NCBI GenBank assembly: GCA_020200235.1
Contig: JAIVJC010000012.1
Location: 1 to 56,334 of the forward strand
DNA length: 56,334 bases
Reading direction: 5' to 3'
DNA from: Acidobacteriota bacterium
GTDB taxonomy: Bacteria; Acidobacteriota; Blastocatellia; Pyrinomonadales; Pyrinomonadaceae
Shown: in pieces, positions 37,508 through 46,323 of the stretch
Numbering within the stretch: position 1 is the stretch's first letter
Layout of the letters: each line of letters starts with the position of its first letter
Notes under the pieces: generated by a model
Databases searched by the model: none
What the model was told of the DNA's origin: nothing
Seen by the model: the letters and a program-made list of their open reading frames with translations, nothing else
Position numbers and translations under genes: made by a program

Positions 37508-38185
37508 TCAGCCGTCGCCCTCGTCCTTGTCGGATTTTTGCGGGGGATCGTAGGCGCGGCGGGCTTTGACGCTGACGAGGCTGTCCGCCTCGATGATGTA
37601 GGCGGTGAGCTCGTAGCCGTAGACGCAGCCGGTGTCGAGACCGAGGGCGCGCCTGCCGCGGCGCGGGACTTGGGAGGGCCAGTGACCGAAGAGGACTGTG
37701 TGCCTGCCGTCGTAGACCTCGTACCAGGGCGTGCCCTTGCGGCTCTCGCGCTTGCGCCCGAGCGTGCGCAGCTCCGTCAAGTCTTCTATCGACTGCTCGC
37801 TCAGCGCGACGCCGGGGCGCAAGCCGGCGTGCACGACGAGGTGCGAGCCGAGCTCGATCATCGGCGGGAGCGACGCGAGGTAAGCCTTGTAGCGCTCGCG
37901 ATCCGTTTTCAGCTCCTTGCGCACGCGCTTCTGCGTCTTCTTGAGATCGTCGGTCTCGCCGAGCCAGTAGCGCAAGAGAGCCCGGTCGTGGTTGCCGATA
38001 ACGGCGGAGAAGCGCGGGTCGGACGAGAAGAGGTCTAACACCTCGCGGTTCTTCTCGCCCTTCACGACGAGATCGCCGACCGCGACGACGCGGTCGTCCG
38101 AGCCGAGCGCGACCTTGTCGAGCAAGTCCCTCAGCTCGTCGTAGCAGCCGTGAATGTCGCCGACGACGATGGTGCGTCGCGCCAT
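37508..38185 (-). CDS. Metallophosphoesterase (PP2A/Ap4A hydrolase-like)
   Basis: A 225-residue calcineurin-type phosphoesterase with the dinuclear-metal motifs GDIHG (residues 8-12), GDLVVKG (about 37-43) and GNHD (about 64-67), then VVHAGLRPG and LFGHWPSQVP, and a YEVYDGRHTVLFGHW segment. The size and motif spacing fit bacterial PrpE/ApaH-like protein phosphatases or symmetrical Ap4A hydrolases. The choice between them cannot be made from sequence alone. The stop of the neighbouring pit gene is about 100 bp upstream on the same strand. The C-terminal tail (YDPPQKSDKDEGDG) is acidic and disordered. Confidence 0.88.
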   Translation of the reverse strand: MARRTIVVGDIHGCYDELRDLLDKVALGSDDRVVAVGDLVVKGEKNREVLDLFSSDPRFSAVIGNHDRALLRYWLGETDDLKKTQKRVRKELKTDRERYKAYLASLPPMIELGSHLVVHAGLRPGVALSEQSIEDLTELRTLGRKRESRKGTPWYEVYDGRHTVLFGHWPSQVPRRGRRALGLDTGCVYGYELTAYIIEADSLVSVKARRAYDPPQKSDKDEGDG

Positions 38186-38290
38186 CTATATAGACTCCTG
38201 CCTCGCGTTAAATTTTTGTCGGGAAGTTGCGCCCGCGGTAATCATCAGCCACGGGACGCCGATCCTGCAAACTGTAATCGTGTTGCCTGG

Positions 38291-39328
38291 TCAGCCGAGC
38301 CGGAGGGCGAGGCGGAGGATGAGGAACGAGAGACCGGCGATGGTGGCGGCGATGGGGATCGTCAGCACCCACGCCCAGAGGATGCGGCCCGCGACGCCCC
38401 ACTTGACGGCGGAGAGTCGCTTCGTCGCGCCCACGCCGACGATGGCTCCCGTGATCGTGTGCGTCGTCGAGACGGGCGTGCCGGTCAGCGTCACGTAGGC
38501 GAGCGTGAGAGCCGCGCCCGTCTCGGCGCAGAAGCCGCCGACGGGCTTCAGCTTCGTGATCTTCGTCCCCATCGTGTGGACGATGCGCCAGCCGCCTGAG
38601 AGCGTGCCGAGCGCGATGGCGGCGTGGGCGGCGAGCACGACCCAGAGCGGGATCGGCGGCAGCGCACCGTTCTCCCCGTAAGAGATGTAGCCCCCGGCGG
38701 CGAGCACCGCCGTCATGATGCCCATCGTCTTCTGCGCGTCGTTGCCGCCGTGACCAAGAGAGAAGCCGGCGGCTGAGAGGAGTTGACCTTTGCGGAACAG
38801 GCGGTCGACGTGGTGCGGCGTCCAGCGGCGGAAGACCCAGCTCACCGCCACCATCAGCCCCAGCCCGAGCAGCGCGCCGATGAGCGGCGAGAGGACGATG
38901 AACGTGATCGTGCGGAACAGGTACGCCGTGTTCAGCACCCCGCCCGCGCCCCCGTAGGCGACTAGACCGGCGCCGACGTAGCCGCCGATGAGCGCGTGCG
39001 AGCTGGAGGTCGGCAGCGCCAGGTACCACGTGATCAGGTTCCAGATGATCGCGCCGACGAGCGCCGCGAGCAGGACGTACAGGCGCAGCTCCGGCTCGAT
39101 CTTCTCCATGTGCACGCTGTCCCCGATGGCTTTGGCGACTCGCGTGCCGTAGACGGCGAAGGCGATGAAGTTGAAGAACGCCGCCCACACGACGGCGACG
39201 CCGGGCGAGAGCACGCGCGTCGAGACGACCGTGGCGATGGAGTTCGCCGCGTCGTGGAAGCCGTTGATGTAGTCGAAGACGAGCGCGAGCGCGATGAGGC
39301 AGAGGACGAAGATGAAGCTGGCAGTCAT
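38291..39328 (-). CDS. pit: Low-affinity inorganic phosphate transporter, PiT family
   Basis: A 345-residue inner-membrane permease with about ten membrane segments. The duplicated PiT signatures are both visible: FDYINGFHDAANSIATVVSTR near the N-terminus and SLGHGGNDAQKTMGIMTAVL in the middle (the GxNDA repeat). The C-terminal THTITGAIVGVGATKRLSAV motif is also typical. It moves phosphate (as a metal-phosphate complex) with the proton gradient. It follows the DUF47/PhoU-like gene on the same strand, a standard pairing in which the DUF47 protein modulates the transporter. Heptad hairpin H8 lies between the two. Confidence 0.93.
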   Translation of the reverse strand: MTASFIFVLCLIALALVFDYINGFHDAANSIATVVSTRVLSPGVAVVWAAFFNFIAFAVYGTRVAKAIGDSVHMEKIEPELRLYVLLAALVGAIIWNLITWYLALPTSSSHALIGGYVGAGLVAYGGAGGVLNTAYLFRTITFIVLSPLIGALLGLGLMVAVSWVFRRWTPHHVDRLFRKGQLLSAAGFSLGHGGNDAQKTMGIMTAVLAAGGYISYGENGALPPIPLWVVLAAHAAIALGTLSGGWRIVHTMGTKITKLKPVGGFCAETGAALTLAYVTLTGTPVSTTHTITGAIVGVGATKRLSAVKWGVAGRILWAWVLTIPIAATIAGLSFLILRLALRLG

Positions 39329-39336
39329 GATGAGCC

Positions 39337-39433
39337 GTTAGCTGTTAGCTATTAGCTATTAGCTTTTTTTGCAGACGGTGGCTGAACGGTTCAAGCAGCA
39401 CGGACACAGTTTGGCTAACAGCTAACAGCTAAC
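39337..39433. repeat. Heptad hairpin H8 (GTTAGCT type)
   Basis: Left units GTTAGCT, GTTAGCT, ATTAGCT, ATTAGCT (39337-39364) face GGCTAAC, AGCTAAC, AGCTAAC (39413-39433). Fourteen bp pair perfectly (39337-39350 with 39420-39433), and outer GAGC/GCTC extends it. It lies between DUF47 (stop at 39439) and pit in the same operon, so it would be transcribed and could set their relative expression. Confidence 0.88.
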
Positions 39434-39438
39434 CGCTC

Positions 39439-40062
39439 TCACGTGTGCTTGATGATCACGCTCTCGATGATGTTGGCGACGTTCTCGCCGCGGTCGATGG
39501 TGGCTTCGAGCTTCTCGTAAATCTCTTTCCACTTGAAGACGGTGAGCGGGTCGCTGCCGCTGCGGAACAGCTCGCCGATAGCGGTGTGGTAGATGTCGTC
39601 GCCCTCGTTCTCCAGGCGGTGCAGCTCGACTAAGCGCGCAGTGATGTTGACGGGCTTCGAGAGCGTCTTGACGATCTCGTGGAGCTGGACGCTCATCCCC
39701 TGGATGACTTTGGCGAAGTTGCGCGCGTGCTGCGTCATGCCCCGCACGTCGTACATGACGACGGCGCGCGCCGCCTCGTCGATGAGATCGACCACGTCGT
39801 CCAGGGCGCCGGAGAGCAGGTAGATGTCCTCGCGGTCGAAGGGCGTGATGAAGGTCTTGTTGAGCGAGGTCGAGACGGTGTGCGTCAGGTTGTCGCAGGC
39901 GTGCTCGATGGACTTGATCTGCTGGACGTAGGAGCCGAGATCGTTGTCGTCCTTGCCCAACATCTCGACGAGCAGGTTCGCCGCGTCGTGGATGTACGAC
40001 GTCATCTGCGAGAAGTAGGAGAAGTACTGATCCTCGCGCGGGAGCAGACTGAAACGCCCCAT
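39439..40062 (-). CDS. DUF47/PhoU-like protein partnering PiT
   Basis: A 207-residue all-helical protein. FSQMTSYIHDAANLLVEML, the IKSIEHACDNLTHTVSTSL segment and TPFDREDIYLLSGALDDVVD are the characteristic DUF47 motifs, with acidic residues that bind metal in PhoU-like bundles; LENEGDDIYHTAIGELF forms the second such motif. These proteins sit in operons with PiT transporters and are thought to regulate them. Here pit follows. Start ATG (MGRFSLLPREDQ) matches the normal family start. Confidence 0.93.
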   Translation of the reverse strand: MGRFSLLPREDQYFSYFSQMTSYIHDAANLLVEMLGKDDNDLGSYVQQIKSIEHACDNLTHTVSTSLNKTFITPFDREDIYLLSGALDDVVDLIDEAARAVVMYDVRGMTQHARNFAKVIQGMSVQLHEIVKTLSKPVNITARLVELHRLENEGDDIYHTAIGELFRSGSDPLTVFKWKEIYEKLEATIDRGENVANIIESVIIKHT

Positions 40063-40155
40063 CTAAACATCACCCGCCCTTCCTCAAGCTGAATGAGAAC
40101 CCGCAATATAGTCGAACGCGGAGCCGAATGCAAAACGGGGCCGCGCCGAGCGGCT

Positions 40156-41208
40156 TCATCCCGCCCCCGCGTCCGGACTGATCTTCACCACCGTGCCCAT
40201 CAGCCACCAGAGGAGGAGCGCGACCTCCGCGTCGCCGAAGTTGTAGTTGACGAGCGAGCTGGCGAGGAAGCCCGCGAGCGCTCCCGTTGCGCCGAGCAGC
40301 AGCCCGTGCGTCGGCGCGTCGGTCGTCTCGCGGAAAAATTTTTCGGCGCGCGAGAGCGTGAGCCAGAAGGCGATGATGAGCCAGAGCCAGAGCAGAAGCG
40401 CGGGGACGCCGCGGTCGAAGGCGAGCTGGAGCGGCGTCGAGTGCGCGTGGAGCATGTCGGAGCCGGGGAAGCCCCACTCGTTCCAGTGCAGGTGTACGGC
40501 GTCCATGCCGTGACCGAAGACGGGGTGGAGGGGCACGCGCGCGAGCGCGACGCTGGCGACCTCGCGGCGCAGTCGCGCCGAAGGGTCTTGCAGCTCCAGC
40601 GCGCCCGCGTCGCGCGTGCGCCAGACGACGAGCGCGCCGAGCGAGAGCGCGGCGACGAGCACGACCGCGATCAGGAGTCGCGCCCGCCGGCTCGCCCCCG
40701 TGGCGCGCCACGCCGTGACGAGCGCGCCGCCGGCGAGCGCGAGCGTGGTCGTGCGCATCGCCGTGAGCGCGACGCCGCAGGCGAGCAGCACGAAGGCGCA
40801 GGCGAACAGGAGCGTGCGGCGGCGCGGCGCGCGCCGGACGAAGTGCGCGAGCGCGAAGCCGAGCGCGAGCAGCGCGGCGAGCTGCACGGTCTCGGCGAAG
40901 GTCTCGTAGTGGCGCGTCCAGCCCGAGGCGCGGAAGCGATGCGATGCGCGCGTGCCGCGCAAGCCCGAAGGCGAGGCGCGCGACTTCCACTCTTCGGTGA
41001 CGATTGCGCCCGCGCGCTCGACGTGCTCGCCGCGCGCGATGATGCTGAAGGCGGGGCGCGACCCTGCGGGCGCGCGGCGGATCGCCTCGTCGATCTCGAG
41101 CGCGAAGGCGTGCGCGAGTCGCGCGGCGCGCGAGTCGGAATCGCTCGGCTCCCGCGCCCGGTCAGGCGGGGTCGATCGCGTCTCGTCGGTGGAGTTTTGT
41201 CGGGTCAA
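40156..41208 (-). CDS. O-antigen ligase/polymerase-like membrane protein, probably 5' truncated
   Basis: A 350-residue frame whose C-terminal part is an O-antigen ligase (Wzy_C) domain: HPVFGHGMDAVHLHWNEWG, then MLHAHSTPLQLAFDRGVPAL (the His-rich periplasmic loop), followed by membrane segments (LLLWLWLIIAFWLTL and LLLGATGALAGFLASSLVNY). Family members have ten to twelve membrane segments and 400-500 residues. Here only about six segments remain and the first 110 residues are hydrophilic. The only start is a TTG at 41206-41208 with no Shine-Dalgarno site. I consider it a 5'-truncated gene, perhaps non-functional, but the remaining domain is in frame throughout. Confidence 0.7.
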   Translation of the reverse strand: MTRQNSTDETRSTPPDRAREPSDSDSRAARLAHAFALEIDEAIRRAPAGSRPAFSIIARGEHVERAGAIVTEEWKSRASPSGLRGTRASHRFRASGWTRHYETFAETVQLAALLALGFALAHFVRRAPRRRTLLFACAFVLLACGVALTAMRTTTLALAGGALVTAWRATGASRRARLLIAVVLVAALSLGALVVWRTRDAGALELQDPSARLRREVASVALARVPLHPVFGHGMDAVHLHWNEWGFPGSDMLHAHSTPLQLAFDRGVPALLLWLWLIIAFWLTLSRAEKFFRETTDAPTHGLLLGATGALAGFLASSLVNYNFGDAEVALLLWWLMGTVVKISPDAGAG

Positions 41209-41297
41209 AAATGGTCTCGCGCGCGCCGGGGCGGGGTTCTGCGAAAGAGGCTCGAAGCCTCCCGCGGAAGGCTGCTTACAGCTTCAAAATGAAGTAG

Positions 41298-41327
41298 TTG
41301 ACACCCGTCCGCGCCGGGTGTTAGTGT
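41298..41327 (+). promoter_or_regulatory. Promoter-like site with internal palindrome before the TPR gene
   Basis: TTGACA (41298-41303) is followed 17-18 bp later by TTAGTGT, a weak -10. Between them ACACCCG (41301-41307) and CGGGTGT (41315-41321) form an inverted repeat that overlaps both boxes, as an operator would. It lies about 160 bp before the TPR gene start. The rest of 41209-41487 shows no gene. Confidence 0.4.
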
Positions 41328-41487
41328 GGAAATTGCCCGCCCTGTTGAGTGCGGTCGTGCAGGGGCGAGAAGTCAGTTCCAACAACGCCAGCCGAGCCAC
41401 ACGCGCTCACGGGCAAACCCTCCAACCCAAAAGTTCCGACGCCGTCCAAGCCCCGCGCCCGAGCAGGCGGGGAACGCCAATTTCCTG

Positions 41488-44031
41488 ATGGGATTCGACA
41501 AAGCTAAAGCCCTCAGCGCCGCGGAGAAGTTTCTCTCGCAGGGGAAGATTCCCGCCGCCATCCAGGAGTATCGCAAGATCGTCGAGCGCGACCCACTCGA
41601 CTTCACCGCGCTCAACACGCTCGGCGATCTCTACGTGCGCACCAATCAGCCGGGGCAGGCGCTCAGCTACTTCGTCCGCGTCGCCGACCATTATCGCGAA
41701 CAGGGCTTCGCACTCAAAGCCATCGCGATGTACAAAAAGATTTCCCGGTTCAGCCCCGAAGAGCCGGGCGTCGCGCTCAACCTCGCCCGACTCTACGAGC
41801 AGCAGGGTCTCTACGTCGAGGCGCGCGCGCAGTATCTCCAACTCGCCGACTCCGCCGGTCGCGCCGGTAACGCCGTGGACGGGCTCGAAGCCCTGCGCCG
41901 CGTCGCCGACATCGATCCCAAGAACGTGGACATCCGCCTGCGCCTCGCCGAGGGCTACACGCGCGAGGGGCTGGGGCACGACGCGGCGGAAGCCTACGTC
42001 GAGGCGGGCGAGCTGATGCTCGCCGCGGGCAGATCGCAGGACGCGCTCAACGCTTACAAGCACGCGCACAGCCTCCGCCCCGAGAGCCACGCCGTCTTGC
42101 AAGGGCTCGTCGCCGCGAGCTTCGCCGTCGGCGCGGCTGCGGAGGCGGCACTCGTGCTCGAAGATTCGATCGCGAACGCGCCGGGCGATCTCGAACTGCG
42201 CGCGATGCTGGCGCGCACCTACGTCGAGGCTGAGGACGCGCCCGCCGCCGAGCGCGCGACCGACTCCCTCGTCGCCGCCGAGGCGACCAACTTCACCGTC
42301 TGGTTCGACGTGGCGCGGCTCTACCTCAGGCAGTCTGCGGCGGCGGACGCCGTCCGCGTCCTCTCCCGCGCCGTCGAGCCCGCGCTCGTCGCCAAGCTCG
42401 AAGCCTCGGTGCTCGAAATATTGGACGGCGCGCTCGCGTGCGATCCCGATCAGATCGAGGCGCTCAAACTGCTGACGCGCATCCACACCTGGCGGCGCGA
42501 CGACGAGCAGTTGCGCGTCGCCGCCGAGCGGCTCGCCGACGCCGCGCACAGGGCTGATCAGCCGGGCGAAGAGCGGCGCGCGCTCGAACAGCTCGTCCGC
42601 CTCGTCCCCTTCGATCAAAGCTACCACGAGCGCCTGTCGCAGCTCGGCGGCTCGCCGGAGGCTGCGAGCGCGGAGCCGCAGGCAGAATTCCCGGCGCCCG
42701 CCGAAGCCGCGACGCGCGACCACCAGGCGGACGACGCGCGCCAAGCCGCCGAGTCGTCTTTCGGGAGCGTGACTTTCGACAACCTGGCGGAGGTCAACGC
42801 CGCGCACGATTCCCCCGGCGCAAACTTTTCCGACTCCGCCCACTCTTCTTCGCGCAGCGTGACGGACGAGCTCGCTTCAAGCGTCGCCGAGTTCGAATGG
42901 AACACGGTCGCGCCGGTCGAGGATTCGTCGCGCGAGCGCGGCGCGACGCCCGACGCGGGCACTTCGTTCGCTGACCTGAACGCCGAGACGCGGCGAGAGG
43001 GCGCGGACGACTCGCCGCGCACGTTCGACTTCGCCTTCGAGCGCAACGGCTTCGACGTGCCGCAAGGGACTACCGCCGCCGCCGATCCTTTCGCGCAAGA
43101 CGTCGCCGCCGACCGGGAAGGCGCGGGCGGGACGGACGACCGCGTCCAGGCGCTGCTGTCGCGCGAGCTCGAGAGCGTCGATTTCTACCTCGAACAGGGC
43201 TACACGGACATCGCGCGCGACACGCTCGACATCCTCGAACGACAGTACGGCAAGACGCCCGACACGGACGCGCGCCGCGAGCGACTGCAGAACGCCGCCG
43301 AGACCGCCGCGCAAGCCGCGGGCGCCGCCGCGGAGCAGCCGCAAGTCGCCGCCGACGGGGCGGCGCAGAGCTTCGACGACATCAGCGCGTTCGAGCTGCC
43401 CGCCGAGAGTCATCCAGCGGACGCGGGCGGCGAGTCGGTCGAGTTCAGCATCGACGAGCAGGCGTTCGTCGTCGACGAGCCGGCGCACGAAGCGCACGCG
43501 TCCGCCGCGGCTGAGGCGGCGCCTGTCGAGTCCGCGCAGAGCGGCGCGCGAGCCGAGGGCGCGAGCATGGCGTCCATCTTCGGCGAGTTCCTCGACGCGA
43601 CCGAAGACGCGCCCGCCTCGCGCGACGAAGACTTCGAGACGCACTACAACCTCGGCGTCGCCTACAAGGAGATGGGCCTGTGGGACGAGGCGGTCGAGCA
43701 GTTCCAGAAGGGGGTCGATCTCTGCGCCCCTTCCGACGGCACGACGCGCTACCTCGAATGCTGCAACATGCTCGGTCACTCGCTGCTGGAGAAGGGCATC
43801 CCGCGCGCCGCCGCCCTCTGGTTCAAGAAGGCGCTCGCGCTGCCGCGCCTCTCCGAGGACGAGAGTCAGGCGCTGCGCTACGACCTCGGCGCGGCTTACG
43901 AACAGGCGGGCGACATCGACCGCGCCATCGACACCTTCTCCGAAGTTTACGGCGTGGACGTCTCCTACCGCGGCGTCGCCGGGCGGCTGCGCGAGCTGCA
44001 GGAGCGAAAGCCCGTGACGAGCGGCAGGTGA
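41488..44031 (+). CDS. Large tetratricopeptide-repeat protein
   Basis: An 847-residue cytoplasmic protein. Residues 1-400 are tandem TPRs (ALSAAEKFLSQGKIPAAIQE, PLDFTALNTLGDLYVRTNQP, AIAMYKKISRFSPEEPGVAL and so on). A long acidic, Ala/Glu-rich disordered stretch (about 400-700) follows, containing a short helical module (LLSRELESVDFYLEQGYTDI, a FimV-C-like motif). Another TPR block (about 715-830) contains THYNLGVAYKEMGLWDEAVE. The arrangement TPR-linker-TPR with the VDFYLEQGY motif resembles FimV-like or pilus-associated scaffolds, but no transmembrane or LysM segment is present. The start ATG MGFDKAKALS was chosen because the upstream 54 codons are Arg-rich and atypical. Probable scaffold; partners unknown. 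Confidence 0.88.
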   Translation: MGFDKAKALSAAEKFLSQGKIPAAIQEYRKIVERDPLDFTALNTLGDLYVRTNQPGQALSYFVRVADHYREQGFALKAIAMYKKISRFSPEEPGVALNLARLYEQQGLYVEARAQYLQLADSAGRAGNAVDGLEALRRVADIDPKNVDIRLRLAEGYTREGLGHDAAEAYVEAGELMLAAGRSQDALNAYKHAHSLRPESHAVLQGLVAASFAVGAAAEAALVLEDSIANAPGDLELRAMLARTYVEAEDAPAAERATDSLVAAEATNFTVWFDVARLYLRQSAAADAVRVLSRAVEPALVAKLEASVLEILDGALACDPDQIEALKLLTRIHTWRRDDEQLRVAAERLADAAHRADQPGEERRALEQLVRLVPFDQSYHERLSQLGGSPEAASAEPQAEFPAPAEAATRDHQADDARQAAESSFGSVTFDNLAEVNAAHDSPGANFSDSAHSSSRSVTDELASSVAEFEWNTVAPVEDSSRERGATPDAGTSFADLNAETRREGADDSPRTFDFAFERNGFDVPQGTTAAADPFAQDVAADREGAGGTDDRVQALLSRELESVDFYLEQGYTDIARDTLDILERQYGKTPDTDARRERLQNAAETAAQAAGAAAEQPQVAADGAAQSFDDISAFELPAESHPADAGGESVEFSIDEQAFVVDEPAHEAHASAAAEAAPVESAQSGARAEGASMASIFGEFLDATEDAPASRDEDFETHYNLGVAYKEMGLWDEAVEQFQKGVDLCAPSDGTTRYLECCNMLGHSLLEKGIPRAAALWFKKALALPRLSEDESQALRYDLGAAYEQAGDIDRAIDTFSEVYGVDVSYRGVAGRLRELQERKPVTSGR

Positions 44032-44038
44032 AAAAGCC

Positions 44039-44173
44039 GTGACGGGTGACAGGTGACAAGTGACAGGTAAATACTCGGAGCCGCGCCTCGCACGCTTGCG
44101 ACGCGCGGCTCTAAAGTTTTAGACTCCGGCTCGTCACCCGTAGTTTTAGGTTCTGACTTGTCACCCGTCACCG
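44039..44173. repeat. Heptad hairpin H9 (GTGACAG type) with nested hairpin
   Basis: Left units GTGACGG, GTGACAG, GTGACAA, GTGACAG (44039-44066) face the right arm at 44156-44173 (ACTTGTCACCCGTCACCG), pairing over about 15 bp with one mismatch; a further TCGTCACCCG copy is at 44131-44140. In the loop GAGCCGCGC (44078-44086) pairs perfectly with GCGCGGCTC (44103-44111), followed by TAAAGTTTTA, which could end the TPR transcript. Confidence 0.82.
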
Positions 44174-44189
44174 TTTACGGTTCACGATA

Positions 44190-44552
44190 ATGTCCGCCAA
44201 GCTCACCGTCATCTTCTACATCGTGCTGTGCCTCGAAGCGGGCATCGTCCTCACGTTTCTGCCGTGGACGAACCCTTTCGGCTTGAGCGACTGGGGCGAC
44301 AACTTCTTCCTCGTCTACGCGGCGCAGAAGACCGGCTCGCACGCGCTCCAGCACGCCGTCGCCTCCGGGTGGGTGCGCGGCGCGGTGACGGGCTTGGGGC
44401 TGCTCAACCTCTGCATGGCTTTCTGGGAGCTGTTTCACTTCCGACAGACCGTCCAAATGCTCGGCGGGCGAGCCGCGCACGCAGTAGACCCGGCGACCGC
44501 GCGAGATGCCACTCGACCTGCCAGCAGCGGCGGCGGCGAGCTACCTCGTTAG
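44190..44552 (+). CDS. Small membrane protein of unknown function
   Basis: A 120-residue protein with two hydrophobic segments: residues about 5-27 (LTVIFYIVLCLEAGIVLTFL) and about 62-82 (GAVTGLGLLNLCMAFWELFH). Between them lies PFGLSDWGDNFFLVYAAQKT. The C-terminal 30 residues (AHAVDPATARDATRPASSGG) are disordered and overlap the start of thiE by 47 bp in another frame, which suggests translational coupling. I do not recognise the family. It could be a small inner-membrane protein related to the thiamine genes or to the TPR gene upstream, with no direct evidence for either. Confidence 0.75.
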   Translation: MSAKLTVIFYIVLCLEAGIVLTFLPWTNPFGLSDWGDNFFLVYAAQKTGSHALQHAVASGWVRGAVTGLGLLNLCMAFWELFHFRQTVQMLGGRAAHAVDPATARDATRPASSGGGELPR

Positions 44553-45180
44553 CCCCGGCGCGACGACGCCGGAGACGACGCGCGAGAGCGGCGAGTTTCA
44601 TCGACTGCTCGCGCTCGTCGGCGCCGCCACGGACGCGCGAATCGATCTCGTCCAACTCCGTGAAAAACTTTTACGACCGCGCGTGCTCTACGAACTCGCG
44701 GCGCGCTGCGCGGAAGTGACGCGCGGCACGGGGACGCGCCTCCTCGTCAACGACCGCGCCGACATCGCGCGCGCCGCCGGCGCCGACGGCGTCCACCTCG
44801 CGGCGCGCTCGCTCGACGCGTCGGTCGTGCGCCGCGCCTTCGGCCCGGACTTTCTGATCGGCGTCTCGGCGCACGCGCTCGCAGAGGCGCGGGCGGCGCG
44901 CGCCGGCGGCGCGGACTTCGCCGTCTTCGGTCCCGTCTTCGACACGCCGTCGAAGCGCGCGCTCGGCTCCCCCCTCGGCGTCGAAGCACTGCGCGAAGTC
45001 GCACACAAACTTTCGCCGTTCCCCGTCTTCGCCATCGGCGGCGTCACGCGCGGGAACGCGCCGCAAGTTATACGCGCGGGCGCGCGCGGCGTCGCGGCGA
45101 TCCGGCTCTTCAGTGATGCGGATAGTTTGCGTGAGGCGGTAGAAGAGATCGGGAGCGTGCCGTTCACCGCGCTTGAGTGA
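44506..45180 (+). CDS. thiE: Thiamine phosphate synthase (ThiE/TenI family)
   Basis: It joins HMP pyrophosphate and thiazole phosphate to form thiamine phosphate. The 224-residue TIM barrel shows IDLVQLREKLL (strand with the pyrophosphate-binding Arg/Glu), TRLLVNDRADIARAAGADGV (the NDR/DGVH substrate motif), IGVSAHALAEARAARAGGAD, FAVFGPVFDTPSKR (phosphate loop) and FPVFAIGGVTRGNAPQVIRA. The DGVHL motif is followed by AAR where ThiE enzymes usually have GQ, so a TenI-like (non-catalytic or thiazole tautomerase) role is possible. thiD follows 170 bp downstream, across heptad hairpin H10. Confidence 0.88.
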   Translation: MPLDLPAAAAASYLVSPGATTPETTRESGEFHRLLALVGAATDARIDLVQLREKLLRPRVLYELAARCAEVTRGTGTRLLVNDRADIARAAGADGVHLAARSLDASVVRRAFGPDFLIGVSAHALAEARAARAGGADFAVFGPVFDTPSKRALGSPLGVEALREVAHKLSPFPVFAIGGVTRGNAPQVIRAGARGVAAIRLFSDADSLREAVEEIGSVPFTALE

Positions 45181-45224
45181 GATCAATGCTTAAACTCACC
45201 GCCGCAGGCGCAGAGGACGAATTA

Positions 45225-45305
45225 AACGATGAAGTATGAACGATGAACGATGAAGTAAGACCAAATTGTTTTTACTTCATCGTTCATCGTTCATACTTCA
45301 TCGTT
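45225..45305. repeat. Heptad hairpin H10 (AACGATG type), 34-bp perfect stem
   Basis: Units AACGATG, AAGTATG, AACGATG, AACGATG and the following AAGTAA (45225-45258) pair without a mismatch with 45272-45305, around a 13-nt loop. The left flank 45194-45216 is identical over 23 nt to 22363-22385 at H3. The right flank CCTGCGGTG pairs with the left flank's CACCGCCGCAGG. It sits between thiE and thiD in the same direction. Confidence 0.95.
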
Positions 45306-45349
45306 CCTCCCTGCGGTGAATCCTTCTCTCGGAAGGCGCTCGTGAATCA

Positions 45350-46198
45350 ATGATGACGAACGATCAGCGAAACACGCCGCCCGTCGTGCTGACCATCGCC
45401 GGACTCGATCCGTCGGGCGGGGCGGGCGTCGTCGCGGACGTGAAGACGTTCACGGCGTTCGGCTGCTTCGCGTGCGCCGCGATCACGTCGCTCACTTTCC
45501 AGAACACGGCGGGCGTCTACGGCGCGTCGCACCAGTCGGCTGAAGTCCTGCGCGCGCAGGTCATGCCGGTCGTCGAAGACTTCCGCGTCGCCGCGCTGAA
45601 GACGGGGATGCTCCCCACGCGCGAGGTCATCATGGAGGTGGCGCGGCTCGTGCGCGAGACCCCTCTGCGCGCCGCGCCGTTCGTGCTCGATCCGGTCGTG
45701 CGCTCGACCTCCGGCTACGATCTCATCGACGACGACGCGCTCGCCGCGCTCAAGCGCGAGCTGCTGCCGCTCTCTCTGGTCGCGACGCCGAACGTGCCCG
45801 AGGCGGAGCGGATCACCGGGTTGAAGATCGAAGACGAAGAGGGGATGCGGCGCGCCGCAATCGCGATGCGCGGGATGGGAGCGCGCGCCGTGCTCGTCAA
45901 GGGCGGGCACCTCGCGGGCGACGCGCTCGACGTGTTAGACGACGAGGGTCGCGTCGAAGTTTTCCGCGCGCCGCGCATCGCATCAACCTCGACGCACGGG
46001 ACGGGCTGCACTTTGGCTGCCGCGATTGTCGCGTGCCTCGCGCGCGGCGTGAGCCTCGCGGAGTCGGTCTCGGCGGCGAAGCGGTACGTGACGGCGTCGA
46101 TCGCGAAAGCGCCGCGCCTCGGTCACGGGTACGGTCCCGTCAGCCACGACATCCGCGTAGAGTTCACGCCGGGCGGCGTGAAGATCGACGGCGCGTGA
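45350..46198 (+). CDS. thiD: Hydroxymethylpyrimidine (phosphate) kinase
   Basis: It phosphorylates HMP and HMP phosphate to HMP pyrophosphate, the partner substrate of ThiE. The 282-residue ribokinase-fold protein has VVLTIAGLDPSGGAGVVADV (substrate-binding GGAG loop), the SLTFQNTAGV segment, LPTREVIMEVARLV, PFVLDPVVRSTSGYDLI, TPNVPEAERITGL, AVLVKGGHLAGDALDVL and the catalytic anion-hole motif STHGTGCTLAAAI. Two ATGs (45350 and 45353) are possible starts. It is in the same orientation as thiE, but the strong H10 hairpin between the two may interrupt or modulate the transcript. No thiamine riboswitch was seen upstream of either. Confidence 0.93.
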   Translation: MMTNDQRNTPPVVLTIAGLDPSGGAGVVADVKTFTAFGCFACAAITSLTFQNTAGVYGASHQSAEVLRAQVMPVVEDFRVAALKTGMLPTREVIMEVARLVRETPLRAAPFVLDPVVRSTSGYDLIDDDALAALKRELLPLSLVATPNVPEAERITGLKIEDEEGMRRAAIAMRGMGARAVLVKGGHLAGDALDVLDDEGRVEVFRAPRIASTSTHGTGCTLAAAIVACLARGVSLAESVSAAKRYVTASIAKAPRLGHGYGPVSHDIRVEFTPGGVKIDGA

Positions 46199-46323
46199 GC
46201 CGGCGGCGGATGAGAGTGATGCTGATCGGGGTGGCGGGTTGAAGTCGAAGCGGCGCGCTCTCGGTTACGCCACCTGATCGCGGCGGCAGGCGCGAGCGCG
46301 AGCGCGCCGGCGCGGCTCGCGGA

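Noticed and set aside
44173..45349. Thiamine pyrophosphate riboswitch near thiE or thiD
   Set aside because: I looked for the CTGAGA and ACCTGA core motifs in suitable order upstream of both genes and did not find them.
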